Counted from the first letter of the stretch, positions 7,880 to 15,159 are shown. The stretch: DNA of 17,952 nt from an uncultured Psychrobacillus sp. (GCA_934234185.1 CAKQHO010000068.1:1-17952); one strand, 5' to 3'. Notes: generated from the letters alone by a model not told the origin. Program-made: numbers and translations.

Positions 7880-7896
7880 TTCTAAATAATTAGAAT
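7880..7896. promoter_or_regulatory. Candidate upstream activator site 3
   Basis: The palindrome TTCTA-aataat-TAGAA followed by T, with its centre about 60 bases upstream of the -24 GG. It has the same arms and spacing as sites 1 and 2. It is the site closest to the promoter. Confidence 0.6.
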
Positions 7897-7946
7897 GGAA
7901 ATTATAGCAAGACGGGCTGAATGCCGTAATACAAGGGTTGAAAAGT

Positions 7947-7963
7947 TGGCATGAATCTTGCTT
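7947..7963 (+). promoter_or_regulatory. Sigma-54 (-24/-12) promoter of the transporter/AtuA operon
   Basis: TTGGCATGAATCTTGCTT (7946-7963) contains the invariant GG (7948-7949) and GC (7960-7961) separated by exactly 10 bases. It matches the TGGCAC-N5-TTGC consensus at all but one position (T for the last C of TGGCAC). Transcription should start near 7973, about 35 bases before the ATG at 8008. An activator gene and its likely sites lie just upstream and rpoN lies nearby, which supports the call. A direct repeat AGTGCA (7972-7977 and 7984-7989) sits at the expected start. Confidence 0.88.
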
Positions 7964-8007
7964 ATTAAAGTAGTGCACAAATAAGTGCAAAAAAAGGAGG
8001 GGGAAAA

Positions 8008-9303
8008 ATGGTAGCGTTATTAGGGTTTTTAACAATAGGGGTGTTTTTGTTTGCTATCTTCACAAAGAAAATTTCTGTAATTGTATCTTTAGTAATCATC
8101 CCGATTATATTCGGATTAGTAGGAGGGTTTGGACCAGAGCTAGGGGAGCTTATGCTAGCAGGCTTAGTACAGGTAGCACCTACTGGAATTATGCTAGTTT
8201 TTGCCATAATGTATTTTGGACTAATGATGGATGTAGGGTTATTTGATCCGATGATTAGAAAAATAATTGAACTAGTAAAAGGTGATCCATTGAAAGTAGT
8301 AATGGGTACCGTGATTCTTGCAATGCTAGTCCACTTAGATGGAAATGGATCTGCCACATTTATGATAACTATTACTGCTATGCTTCCGGTATACGAGAAG
8401 CTAAAGATGAATCGACTTATACTAGCTGGAGTAGTTGCTCTAGGTGCAGGGGTAATGAACCTTATTCCTTGGGGTGGGCCTACTGCTCGAGCAATTACTA
8501 CTCTTAATGCAGATGTTACAGATATTTTTAATCCTGTAGTTCCTGCCATGATAGCCGGGATAGTATGGGTACTGTTTGCAAGTTATTTGATTGGTAAAAA
8601 AGAGCGTAAACGTTTAGGAATAGTAGATGTAAAGGATATAGAATATAAAATGGAAATCGATGAGGAAACAAGGAAAATTCGAAGACCAAAGCTATTTTAT
8701 TTTAATTTATTTTTAACTCTATTGATGCTATGTGCATTACTTTTTGTTTGGTTACCAATGCCTGTAGTGTTTGTAGTTGGTTTCATCATTGCATTAATGG
8801 TAAATTATCCTAAAAATGAAGAGCAGCAAGCGAGAATAGCTAGTCATGCTGGAAATGTTATTTTAGTAGCTTCCATGATTTTTGCTGCAGGGATATTCAC
8901 TGGTATTTTAAATGGTACTGGAATGATTACCGAGATGGCATCATCTCTTGTAAATTTAATTCCTGACTCACTTGGAAACCTTTTACCGGTTATAGTTGCG
9001 ATTACAAGTATGCCGTTAAGTTTGGTCTTTACTCCTGATGCTTATTATTTTGGAGTATTACCGATTATTAGTGAAACAGCTGCGTCTCTAGGGATAGATC
9101 CTTTTGAAATCGGGAGAGCCGCAATTCTTGGACAGATGACTGTCGGTTTCCCGCTAAGTCCATTAACTGCTTCCACCTTTATATTGATCGGACTTGCAAA
9201 AGTAGATTTATTTGAACATCAAAAGTTTATTTTTAAGTGGGCTTTCGGAACGACTATTGTAATGACTATTGTTGCTTTACTAACTGGAGCAATAACAATT
9301 TGA
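8008..9303 (+). CDS. CitMHS-family citrate/organic acid:H+ symporter
   Basis: A 431-residue membrane transporter of the CitMHS family, whose characterised members (CitM and CitH of B. subtilis) import citrate complexed with divalent metal ions together with protons. Recognisable conserved stretches are GLFDPMIRKII and KGDPLKVVMGT (about residues 76-100), the VHLDGNGSATFMIT segment (about 108-121), the NLIPWGGPTARA segment (about 151-162) and PLSPLTASTFILIGLA near the C-terminus. Two blocks of hydrophobic helices flank a charged central loop (about 190-230), the usual layout. AAGGAGGGGG lies just upstream of the ATG. It is the first gene of the sigma-54 operon, followed at once by the AtuA genes. 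The actual substrate may be citrate or another hydroxy-/tricarboxylate. Confidence 0.9.
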   Translation: MVALLGFLTIGVFLFAIFTKKISVIVSLVIIPIIFGLVGGFGPELGELMLAGLVQVAPTGIMLVFAIMYFGLMMDVGLFDPMIRKIIELVKGDPLKVVMGTVILAMLVHLDGNGSATFMITITAMLPVYEKLKMNRLILAGVVALGAGVMNLIPWGGPTARAITTLNADVTDIFNPVVPAMIAGIVWVLFASYLIGKKERKRLGIVDVKDIEYKMEIDEETRKIRRPKLFYFNLFLTLLMLCALLFVWLPMPVVFVVGFIIALMVNYPKNEEQQARIASHAGNVILVASMIFAAGIFTGILNGTGMITEMASSLVNLIPDSLGNLLPVIVAITSMPLSLVFTPDAYYFGVLPIISETAASLGIDPFEIGRAAILGQMTVGFPLSPLTASTFILIGLAKVDLFEHQKFIFKWAFGTTIVMTIVALLTGAITI

Positions 9304-9313
9304 GGTGAATAGA

Positions 9314-10627
9314 ATGATTAGAATTGGAACTGGAGCAGGATTTGCAGGTGATAGAATTGAGCCTGCGGAAGTGTTAGTAGAACATGCGGATCTCGATTAT
9401 TTAATATTAGAGTGTCTTGCAGAAAGAACGATAGCTTTAGCTCAAAAAAGAAAAAAACAGGATAATAATCTAGGCTACGATAACTTGCTAGAAAAAAGAA
9501 TGCGTTCCTTACTGCCTAGAATTGCTGGTAAAAAGGTAAGAATCATATCAAACATGGGAGCAGCTAATCCTATAGCTGGAGCCAATAAAATAATAGAAAT
9601 AGCAAGAGAGCTTAATATATCTATTAAAGTAGCGGCAATAACGGGTGATGATGTCCTTTCCCAAATCTCATTAGAAGATGAGATTTGGGAAACTGGGAAC
9701 CCTCTAAAAAATCATGGAAATCTGATATCTGCTAATGCCTATATAGGCGTAGAAGCTTTGTTAGATGCATTGAAATCAGATGCTCAGATTATTATTGCAG
9801 GAAGAGTAGCAGATCCATCCTTGTTTTTAGCTCCTATGATTCATGAATTTAACTGGCCGCTTGATGATTATGAAAGGTTGGCTAAAGGTACAGTGGTTGG
9901 TCATCTATTAGAGTGTGCTGGACAGTTAACCGGAGGATATTTTGCTGATCCAGGGAAAAAAGATGTGAAAGATATGGCGAAGCTTGGATTTCCTTATGCT
10001 GATGTCTCTCCAGATGGTTCTGCTGTTTTAGCTAAAGTCGAACAAACGGGAGGGCAAATTACACTCCAGACAGTAAAGGAGCAATTACTCTATGAAGTTA
10101 TTAATCCTTATGAATACGTCACACCAGATGTGATCGCGGACTTTACAAAAGTTCAACTGAAAGAAATATCTACTGGTCGAATTCATGTAGATGGTGCAAT
10201 GGGTATTGCTAAGCCAAATAATTTAAAAGTAAGTGTGGGGTATGACGCAGGGTATATCGGTGAAGGAGAAATCACTTATGCTGGAGGTAATGCTCTTAAA
10301 AGGGCAGAATTAGCGGGCAGTATTATCAAAGAACGAATTGGTCATCTATTCTCGGAATTTAGAGTTGATTACATAGGGGTTAATTCAGCTCATAGAAAAA
10401 TATTTAGCGATACGAAACCGTATGAGGTGCGATTAAGAATAGCGGGTAAAACTACAGACCTTCCGACTGCAAGCCTGGTTGGGGAAGAAGTAGAGGCACT
10501 CTATACAAATGGCCCAGCAGGCGGTGGGGGAGCAAGAAAACTTGTAAATGAAGTGGTAGGAGTTGTATCTACCTTTATAGACCGAACTCGAGTAAGCTTT
10601 CATACTGAATGGAGGGGGTGTGAGTAA
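9314..10627 (+). CDS. AtuA-family (DUF1446) acyclic terpene utilisation-like protein, large part
   Basis: A 437-residue soluble protein of the DUF1446/AtuA family, named for the Pseudomonas citronellol/geraniol (acyclic terpene) catabolism gene atuA; its reaction is not established to my knowledge. Family features are GTGAGFAGDR at the N-terminus (residues 5-14), SNMGAANP (79-86), GRVADPSLFLAP in the middle, TGGYFADPG (about 205-213) and the glycine-rich NGPAGGGGARK near the end. ATG 9314 is preferred over GTG 9305 because GAGGTGA (9303-9308, overlapping the transporter stop) gives 5 bases to it. The transporter stop is 10 bases upstream, so the two are translationally close. The C-terminal domain follows as a separate ORF in the same frame after a single TAA. 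A perfect inverted repeat lies inside the gene at 9657-9692. Confidence 0.87.
   Translation: MIRIGTGAGFAGDRIEPAEVLVEHADLDYLILECLAERTIALAQKRKKQDNNLGYDNLLEKRMRSLLPRIAGKKVRIISNMGAANPIAGANKIIEIARELNISIKVAAITGDDVLSQISLEDEIWETGNPLKNHGNLISANAYIGVEALLDALKSDAQIIIAGRVADPSLFLAPMIHEFNWPLDDYERLAKGTVVGHLLECAGQLTGGYFADPGKKDVKDMAKLGFPYADVSPDGSAVLAKVEQTGGQITLQTVKEQLLYEVINPYEYVTPDVIADFTKVQLKEISTGRIHVDGAMGIAKPNNLKVSVGYDAGYIGEGEITYAGGNALKRAELAGSIIKERIGHLFSEFRVDYIGVNSAHRKIFSDTKPYEVRLRIAGKTTDLPTASLVGEEVEALYTNGPAGGGGARKLVNEVVGVVSTFIDRTRVSFHTEWRGCE
9657..9692. repeat. Perfect 15-bp inverted repeat inside the AtuA gene
   Basis: The left arm (9657-9671) and right arm (9678-9692) are exact reverse complements around the loop TAGAAG. 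In RNA this is a stable stem-loop inside the reading frame (codons for VLSQISLEDEIWE). No T run follows, so it is not a terminator. Confidence 0.85.
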
Positions 10628-10927
10628 ATGAAATTATACGACGTAGCCCACTGTCGAACAGGTGATAAAGGGAATACCATTACTTTATCTGTAATACCAT
10701 ATCAAGAAGAGGACTATGATTTTCTAAAGAAAACACTTTCCGAGGAAATAGTACAGAAACATTTAAGTGGCATAGTAAAGGGAAAAGTTAAGAGGTATGA
10801 GGTGGATAACATTTTAGCTTTACAATTCGTCTGTAGCGAAGCGCTTGCTTCAGGCGTTACTACTTCACTAACAAGTGATACTCATGGGAAAACATTAAGT
10901 TATGCCCTGTTAGAGATAGAATTATAA
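10628..10927 (+). CDS. AtuA-like small protein (C-terminal ferredoxin-fold domain)
   Basis: A 99-residue protein that matches the small domain found after the DUF1446 region in AtuA-type proteins. The hallmark is RTGDKGN (residues 10-16) near the N-terminus. Its ATG comes directly after the TAA of the large AtuA gene and in the same frame, with AGGGGG (10613-10618) 9 bases upstream, so it can be translated on its own. It probably forms a complex with the large protein. In homologues known to me the two parts may be fused; here they are two polypeptides, or one if the TAA is read through. It is the last gene of the sigma-54 operon. The catalytic role is unknown. Confidence 0.82.
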   Translation: MKLYDVAHCRTGDKGNTITLSVIPYQEEDYDFLKKTLSEEIVQKHLSGIVKGKVKRYEVDNILALQFVCSEALASGVTTSLTSDTHGKTLSYALLEIEL

Positions 10928-10962
10928 ATGCAGTTTTAACTTTTCTAGTAATGTATTGAATA

Positions 10963-11008
10963 AAAGGGATGTCCAAAAAGCTATAACTTTTTGGACATCC
11001 TTTTTTTT
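10963..11008. terminator. Bidirectional terminator between the AtuA operon and rpoN
   Basis: A perfect 14-bp stem (10967-10980 with 10987-11000) around the loop CTATAA is followed by eight T on the plus strand and preceded by AAAA, which gives a short T run on the minus strand. It should end both the AtuA operon and the convergent rpoN transcript. It abuts the rpoN stop codon. Confidence 0.93.
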
Positions 11009-12260
11009 ACTTTGATAACTCTTTTCGATGGAAAGAAGATGGAATGTTTAATTCTTCTCTATATTTCGTAACAGCTCTTCGAGAGATTTCTACTCCTTTA
11101 ACTGTTTTGAGATAGTCTGCTATTTGTTGATCGGAGAATGGTTTTATTTTATTTTCACTCGAAATATAACTTTTCAGCATATATTTAACCGAGGATTGGG
11201 AAATTATTTGGTTATCCTTTTGCATTATTTTGGTTGAAAAAAACTTTCTTAAAGGAAATGTCCCCATAGGTGTTTGAATAATTTTATTCATAGTGGCTCT
11301 ACTTATGGTGGATTCATGCATTCCTATTTCAGTAGCAATATCTTTTAGAGTTAGGGGAGCTAATGAACTAATCCCCGAATCAAAGAATTGTTTTTGTTTA
11401 TCAATTATTATCTTAGTAACTAAAAGTATTGTTGCATTTCGTTTTTCTATGTTATTTATTAGCCTTTTATATAATGTATACTTCTCATTTATATAGATAG
11501 AGCTTGGCAATAATTCTAAGTAATAGTTATTTAAATGAATAGTAGGTAGAATGGAGTCATTCAGCGATATTTTAAACTTTCCATTTTTAGAAATATCCAA
11601 AATAATATCTGGAGTTACATATTCAAGCTGTTCGTTTGAATGATCCAGTCGAGGAGAAATATTCAAAGCTTTTATGAGTTCATAGGATTTCTCTAAATTC
11701 TCCCATGAAACTTTTAAAGTCTTAGATAGATGCCTCCAATTTTTTTTTATAAAATGTTCAAAATGATTTTGAATGATAGTATTTGCAACTATTTCATTTG
11801 GATATTGCGCTTTTAGCTGTAATAATAGTGATTCTTGAATATTCCTAGCGCCAATACCAAAGGGGCCAAAATCTTGTAGAAGGATTATTCCTTTTTCTAT
11901 TTCTTCATTAATGTATTTTTCTTCTATCTTCAAAAAGCCTTTATCATCTAAGTTATAGATAATAAACTTTAGAATACTTTTTTCCATTAGTGTAAGTTTA
12001 GATAGCTTTACCTCCTCCCAAAGACAATCTCTAAAATTAGTATTCATGCTAGATATAGCATCTATAGCAGAAAATCCTTTTGAAGCGGAAGAAACCTGGT
12101 TTCTTCTATCTTTTAATTCAATAAGAGGATTTTCCATTTCTTGTTCTTTTAAATAAGAATAAAGCTCGTGAGTTGAATACTGAAGCAGTTCGAGTGATTC
12201 TTGTAAAACGGTAGATATATGCGTTTCTGATGTTTGCTTTTGCATAATATTTACATTCAT
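11007..12260 (-). CDS. rpoN: RNA polymerase sigma-54 factor (RpoN/SigL)
   Basis: A 417-residue sigma-54 factor that directs RNA polymerase to -24/-12 promoters and needs an AAA+ activator to open them. Region I at the N-terminus has the expected leucine/glutamine-rich pattern (TVLQESLELLQYSTHEL, then EQEMENPLIEL). The core-binding region carries DDKGFL and the segment GIGARNIQESLLLQL, and the DNA-binding part has an ESTISRATMNK-type helix. The C-terminal RpoN box appears as SRRAVTKYRE (393-402), followed by LNIPSS. It is slightly shorter than B. subtilis SigL. The start is supported by AAGGAG 7 bases upstream on the minus strand. The gene faces the operon it should serve and has a cre site in its leader. 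Overall AT-rich like its neighbours. Confidence 0.95.
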   Translation of the reverse strand: MNVNIMQKQTSETHISTVLQESLELLQYSTHELYSYLKEQEMENPLIELKDRRNQVSSASKGFSAIDAISSMNTNFRDCLWEEVKLSKLTLMEKSILKFIIYNLDDKGFLKIEEKYINEEIEKGIILLQDFGPFGIGARNIQESLLLQLKAQYPNEIVANTIIQNHFEHFIKKNWRHLSKTLKVSWENLEKSYELIKALNISPRLDHSNEQLEYVTPDIILDISKNGKFKISLNDSILPTIHLNNYYLELLPSSIYINEKYTLYKRLINNIEKRNATILLVTKIIIDKQKQFFDSGISSLAPLTLKDIATEIGMHESTISRATMNKIIQTPMGTFPLRKFFSTKIMQKDNQIISQSSVKYMLKSYISSENKIKPFSDQQIADYLKTVKGVEISRRAVTKYREELNIPSSFHRKELSK

Positions 12261-12279
12261 CCTATATCTCCTTACCTTT

Positions 12280-12293
12280 TGTAAACGATTACA
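12280..12293 (-). promoter_or_regulatory. CcpA-binding cre site in the rpoN leader
   Basis: TGTAAACGATTACA matches the cre consensus TGWAANCGNTNWCA at every position. It lies 20 bases upstream of the rpoN ATG, 7 bases before its ribosome binding site and just downstream of the likely -10. That placement fits the transcriptional roadblock described for CcpA at B. subtilis sigL. Confidence 0.82.
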
Positions 12294-12305
12294 TAAATTA
12301 AATAT

Positions 12306-12311
12306 ATTATA
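12306..12311 (-). promoter_or_regulatory. Possible -10 element of rpoN
   Basis: TATAAT on the minus strand, placing the start near 12299, just before the cre site. No recognisable -35 lies at 16-18 bases. It sits in a very AT-rich imperfect palindrome (about 12302-12327), so the match may be partly chance. Confidence 0.35.
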
Positions 12312-12351
12312 CTACTAATAATATATTACTTCCTCCATATTTGATGTACTT

Positions 12352-12360
12352 TGATATAAT
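12352..12360 (+). promoter_or_regulatory. Extended -10 promoter for the DUF402-NMO operon
   Basis: TGATATAAT is a perfect -10 with extended TG but no good -35. It would give a leader of about 160 bases before the ATG at 12528. That leader contains AAAAAA/TTTTTT around 12453-12471 but no riboswitch I can identify. Confidence 0.45.
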
Positions 12361-12527
12361 TTGGAAAGAGGTAGTTCCATCCAGTATGTAATTTCTTTGA
12401 AATGATTAACGATTTATATAGCTACAGGGCAAGTTTGTTAGGGCTAATGTTGAAAAAAGAGAGTTTTTTTTAGAATAGGTAAATTAATCACTACTCATGT
12501 AGCTAGTGTGATATATAGGAGGTTTTT

Positions 12528-13085
12528 ATGCTAAAGAAAAGATTTGCTAATCGTCCAGATTGGAAAAGAATATTGCAAAAAAAGTATGCTTCAATGGAAG
12601 TGAAAGAAGAAGGCTTTGAGGGAACAGTTACGCTTCTTTTATTAGAGGAGGTATCGGAGTCGTTAGTTGTGAATTATGAACAACATAGCATTTGTATTGT
12701 TGATAAAGGCTACTCATGGCTTCAACATTTTCCAAAGGGTAAACAATACACCTTGACTACCATGCTTAACGAAAAGGGAGAAATTGTACAATGGTATTTT
12801 GATCTGTGTGAAAGTATTGGTAGTGAGCTAGGAATTCCTTGGTGGGAGGATTTGTATCTTGATATTATCGTACTTCCCTCTGGAGAAGTTTTCTTATTAG
12901 ATGAGGATGAACTTACACAGGCATATGAGGAGCAAATTATCTCGAAGGAACAATATGAGAAAACTATTACGGAAGCCAACAAGCTAATTAATTTAATAAT
13001 AGAGGAAAAATTACCGTTGCTTCATCTTGTGAAAAGACATAGAAAAGAGCTAGAGACTTTATTGGCAGGGGGAGAAAACATATGA
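12528..13085 (+). CDS. DUF402 family protein, probable nucleoside di-/triphosphatase (Ntdp-like)
   Basis: A 185-residue soluble protein of the DUF402 family, represented by S. aureus Ntdp and B. subtilis YgaC, which are of similar length (about 180). Characterised members hydrolyse nucleoside tri- and diphosphates with divalent metal. The family core is clear: the strand WYFDLCESIG, then WWEDLYLDIIVLPSGEVFLLDEDEL (about residues 105-129), rich in acidic residues that bind metal, then a helical tail (EEQIISKEQYEKTITEANKL). The start ATG follows AGGAGG by 6 bases. Its stop overlaps the start of the next gene by 4 bases (ATGA), so it heads an overlapping operon. Biological role in this species is unknown. 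Confidence 0.87.
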   Translation: MLKKRFANRPDWKRILQKKYASMEVKEEGFEGTVTLLLLEEVSESLVVNYEQHSICIVDKGYSWLQHFPKGKQYTLTTMLNEKGEIVQWYFDLCESIGSELGIPWWEDLYLDIIVLPSGEVFLLDEDELTQAYEEQIISKEQYEKTITEANKLINLIIEEKLPLLHLVKRHRKELETLLAGGENI

Positions 13086-13597
13086 GAAAAGTAGAAGTGA
13101 TAGCTTATACCAATGAGTGGTCAAAAAAATTTGATCAGGAGGCTCAGCTTATTCATCATATAATGGGCCAAGAGATAATTGATATCCATCATATAGGAAG
13201 TACTTCTGTGCCTGGCTTAAAGGCAAAGCCAATAATTGATATGATGCCAGTGGTTCGCGATATTTCGAAAGTAGATAACTATATTCACAAAATGGAGGAT
13301 GCTGGATATGAAGCACTTGGAGAAAACGGACTTCCTGGGCGACGGTATTTCCGTAAGGGTGGAGATAACCGGACTCACCATGTTCATGTTTTCGAAGAGG
13401 GCCATCCCGATGTGGAGAGACACCTGGTGTTTAGAGACTATTTATGCTCCCATCCTAAAGACATGAGGGCCTACGGAGATTTAAAGGAATCTCTTGCTAA
13501 TACATACCCAACTAATATAGATGCATATATAGACGGAAAAGACCAGCTGGTGAAAGATATTGAAAGAAGGGCAATAGAGTGGAGACAGAATCGATAA
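13082..13597 (+). CDS. GrpB-family (nucleotidyltransferase-like) protein
   Basis: A 171-residue protein of the GrpB/UPF0157 family, a minimal nucleotidyltransferase-fold group. The family hallmarks are IHHIGSTSVPGL (residues 35-46) followed by KPIIDMM (49-55), which corresponds to the GS...D active-site region of the nucleotidyltransferase fold, then THHVHVFE (about 99-106) and the RHLVFRDYL stretch. No substrate has been assigned to the family to my knowledge. It overlaps the upstream gene by ATGA and the downstream Nudix gene by 19 bases, so translation is coupled across three genes. GGGGGAG sits about 8 bases before the ATG. Confidence 0.88.
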   Translation: MRKVEVIAYTNEWSKKFDQEAQLIHHIMGQEIIDIHHIGSTSVPGLKAKPIIDMMPVVRDISKVDNYIHKMEDAGYEALGENGLPGRRYFRKGGDNRTHHVHVFEEGHPDVERHLVFRDYLCSHPKDMRAYGDLKESLANTYPTNIDAYIDGKDQLVKDIERRAIEWRQNR

Positions 13598-14073
13598 TTA
13601 ACTTCCATCGACCCTTCGGAGTCTATGGGTTGTTAGAACAGGATAAAAAGCTGCTAGTCATAAATAAGAACTGTGGTCCTTATATTAACCGTTATGACCT
13701 CCCAGGTGGAAGCTTGGAGGAACGTGAAACGCTTGCAGCTGCTCTGAAAAGAGAATTTATGGAGGAAACTGGTCTTTATGTAGAAGTAGTTCAACAGATT
13801 GGTGCTTTTGATTTTATGGTAAATACAAATTGGCGAGAAGGGACATTAGTTCATCATATTGCTATTTTTTATTTAGTCAGGAAATTAGGTGGCTCTCTCA
13901 TTGTGCCTGATATTTTTGAGGGACAGGATTCACTTGGCACTGCTTGGGTCTCTAAAGACGATGTGGACGGAAAAAATGCTTCACCTTTAGTTTTAAAGGC
14001 TTTCGACTATCTTCGTACTAATGCTGTTTCTGTACAGGCAGATATTTATGACAAATGGGAAGTGAAATTATAG
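13579..14073 (+). CDS. Nudix hydrolase
   Basis: A 164-residue Nudix protein with an intact Nudix box at residues 44-66 (G44...E50, then R58-E59-F-M-E62-E63-T-G). It should cleave a nucleoside diphosphate derivative; the substrate is unknown. It begins with GTG at 13579, inside the end of the GrpB-like gene, with AAGGG (13567-13571) 7 bases upstream. The next ATG-type starts would remove part of the domain, which supports the GTG. The next gene starts 12 bases after its stop. It is a different subfamily from the Nudix gene at 6004: the flanking sequence is unrelated and it is longer. Confidence 0.87.
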   Translation: METESIINFHRPFGVYGLLEQDKKLLVINKNCGPYINRYDLPGGSLEERETLAAALKREFMEETGLYVEVVQQIGAFDFMVNTNWREGTLVHHIAIFYLVRKLGGSLIVPDIFEGQDSLGTAWVSKDDVDGKNASPLVLKAFDYLRTNAVSVQADIYDKWEVKL

Positions 14074-14085
14074 GGGGGACATGTC

Positions 14086-15159
14086 ATGCAAAAAAACTTA
14101 CTTGAAAGATTAGGGATATCTATCCCAGTTATACAAGCTCCCATGGCAGGAGGTGTTACGACCACAAGGCTTGTCACTGAGGTTTCCGATAATGGAGGGC
14201 TAGGGATGATTGGTGCTGGTTATATGAGTCATGAGCAGCTTAGAGAACAAGTGCAGGATATAAAGAAACTGACAGATAAGCCCTTTGGAGTAAATCTCTT
14301 TGTTCCGAATAGTCATACTCATACGGTGGAAGTAAAAGATATGCTTTTACTTCTACAAAAATATGAAAAGTTGCTTGGAATAGAAGAAAAGCATATAAAG
14401 CTATCAAAATTTGAGGAAACAGTAAACGCATTTGAAAAACAAGTAGATGAAGTTCTGTCTCTGGGTGTGCCGATATGTTCCTTTACTTTTGGAATTCCTC
14501 CTTTAGACATTATTCAAAAAATGAAAGAAAAAGGAATATTGCTAATTGGAACAGCTACAACTGTTATTGAAGCAATTGCTAATGAAGATGCAGGAATGGA
14601 TGCAGTGGTAGTGCAAGGTAGTGAGGCTGGAGGACATCGAGGGAATTTCCTGAGCACTCAGGAAGAAGGAATGATTGGTCTAATGTCACTTATTCCCCAG
14701 GTCGTGGATAAGATTCAACTGCCAGTCATTGCAGCCGGAGGCATCATGGACGGTAGGGGAATAATGGCTGCTCGTTGCTTAGGAGCCCAGGTTGTGCAAA
14801 TGGGCACTGCATTTCTAACGTGTGAAGAGAGTGGAGCTCATGCTACTCATAAGCAAGCAGTGCTAAATGCAAATCCCGAAGATATCAGTCTTACACGAGC
14901 ATTCTCCGGAAAATGGGCAAGAGGAGTTATAAACCATTTTATGCGGGAAATGAAGGAAAGAGAAACTGTTATCCCTACGTTTCCTATTCAAAATTTGCTT
15001 ACCCAAGCAATAAGAAAGGCTGCTGCTCAGCAAAATGATAGGGAGTTCATGTCTCTTTGGTCAGGGCAGAGTCCAACACTAGCTAAGGCAGAAACGGTAA
15101 AAATGTTACTAGAGCGAGTAATGAGAGAAGTAGAGCAAATTAAAAGGAATATTTATTAA
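14086..15159 (+). CDS. Nitronate monooxygenase (NMO / 2-nitropropane dioxygenase family)
   Basis: A 357-residue FMN-dependent TIM-barrel oxygenase of the nitronate monooxygenase family, which oxidises alkyl nitronates such as propionate-3-nitronate to carbonyl compounds and nitrite. Key features are PVIQAPMAGGV at the N-terminus (about 14-24), LVTEVSDNGGLGMIG (29-43), KPFGVNLFVP, GSEAGGHRG with the conserved catalytic-type His184, and the flavin phosphate-binding AAGGIMDGRG (about 216-225) plus GAQVVQMGTAFL. It is similar to the uncharacterised B. subtilis YrpB. AGGGGGG precedes the ATG by 7 bases. It is the last gene of the four-gene operon. I see no clear terminator within the next 100 bases. 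Confidence 0.9.
   Translation: MQKNLLERLGISIPVIQAPMAGGVTTTRLVTEVSDNGGLGMIGAGYMSHEQLREQVQDIKKLTDKPFGVNLFVPNSHTHTVEVKDMLLLLQKYEKLLGIEEKHIKLSKFEETVNAFEKQVDEVLSLGVPICSFTFGIPPLDIIQKMKEKGILLIGTATTVIEAIANEDAGMDAVVVQGSEAGGHRGNFLSTQEEGMIGLMSLIPQVVDKIQLPVIAAGGIMDGRGIMAARCLGAQVVQMGTAFLTCEESGAHATHKQAVLNANPEDISLTRAFSGKWARGVINHFMREMKERETVIPTFPIQNLLTQAIRKAAAQQNDREFMSLWSGQSPTLAKAETVKMLLERVMREVEQIKRNIY

Noticed and set aside
7965..8549. Long open frame on the minus strand (194 codons) opposite the CitMHS gene
   Set aside because: It is the antisense of a clearly conserved transporter, has low-complexity Ile/Pro/Thr-rich composition and no ribosome binding site.
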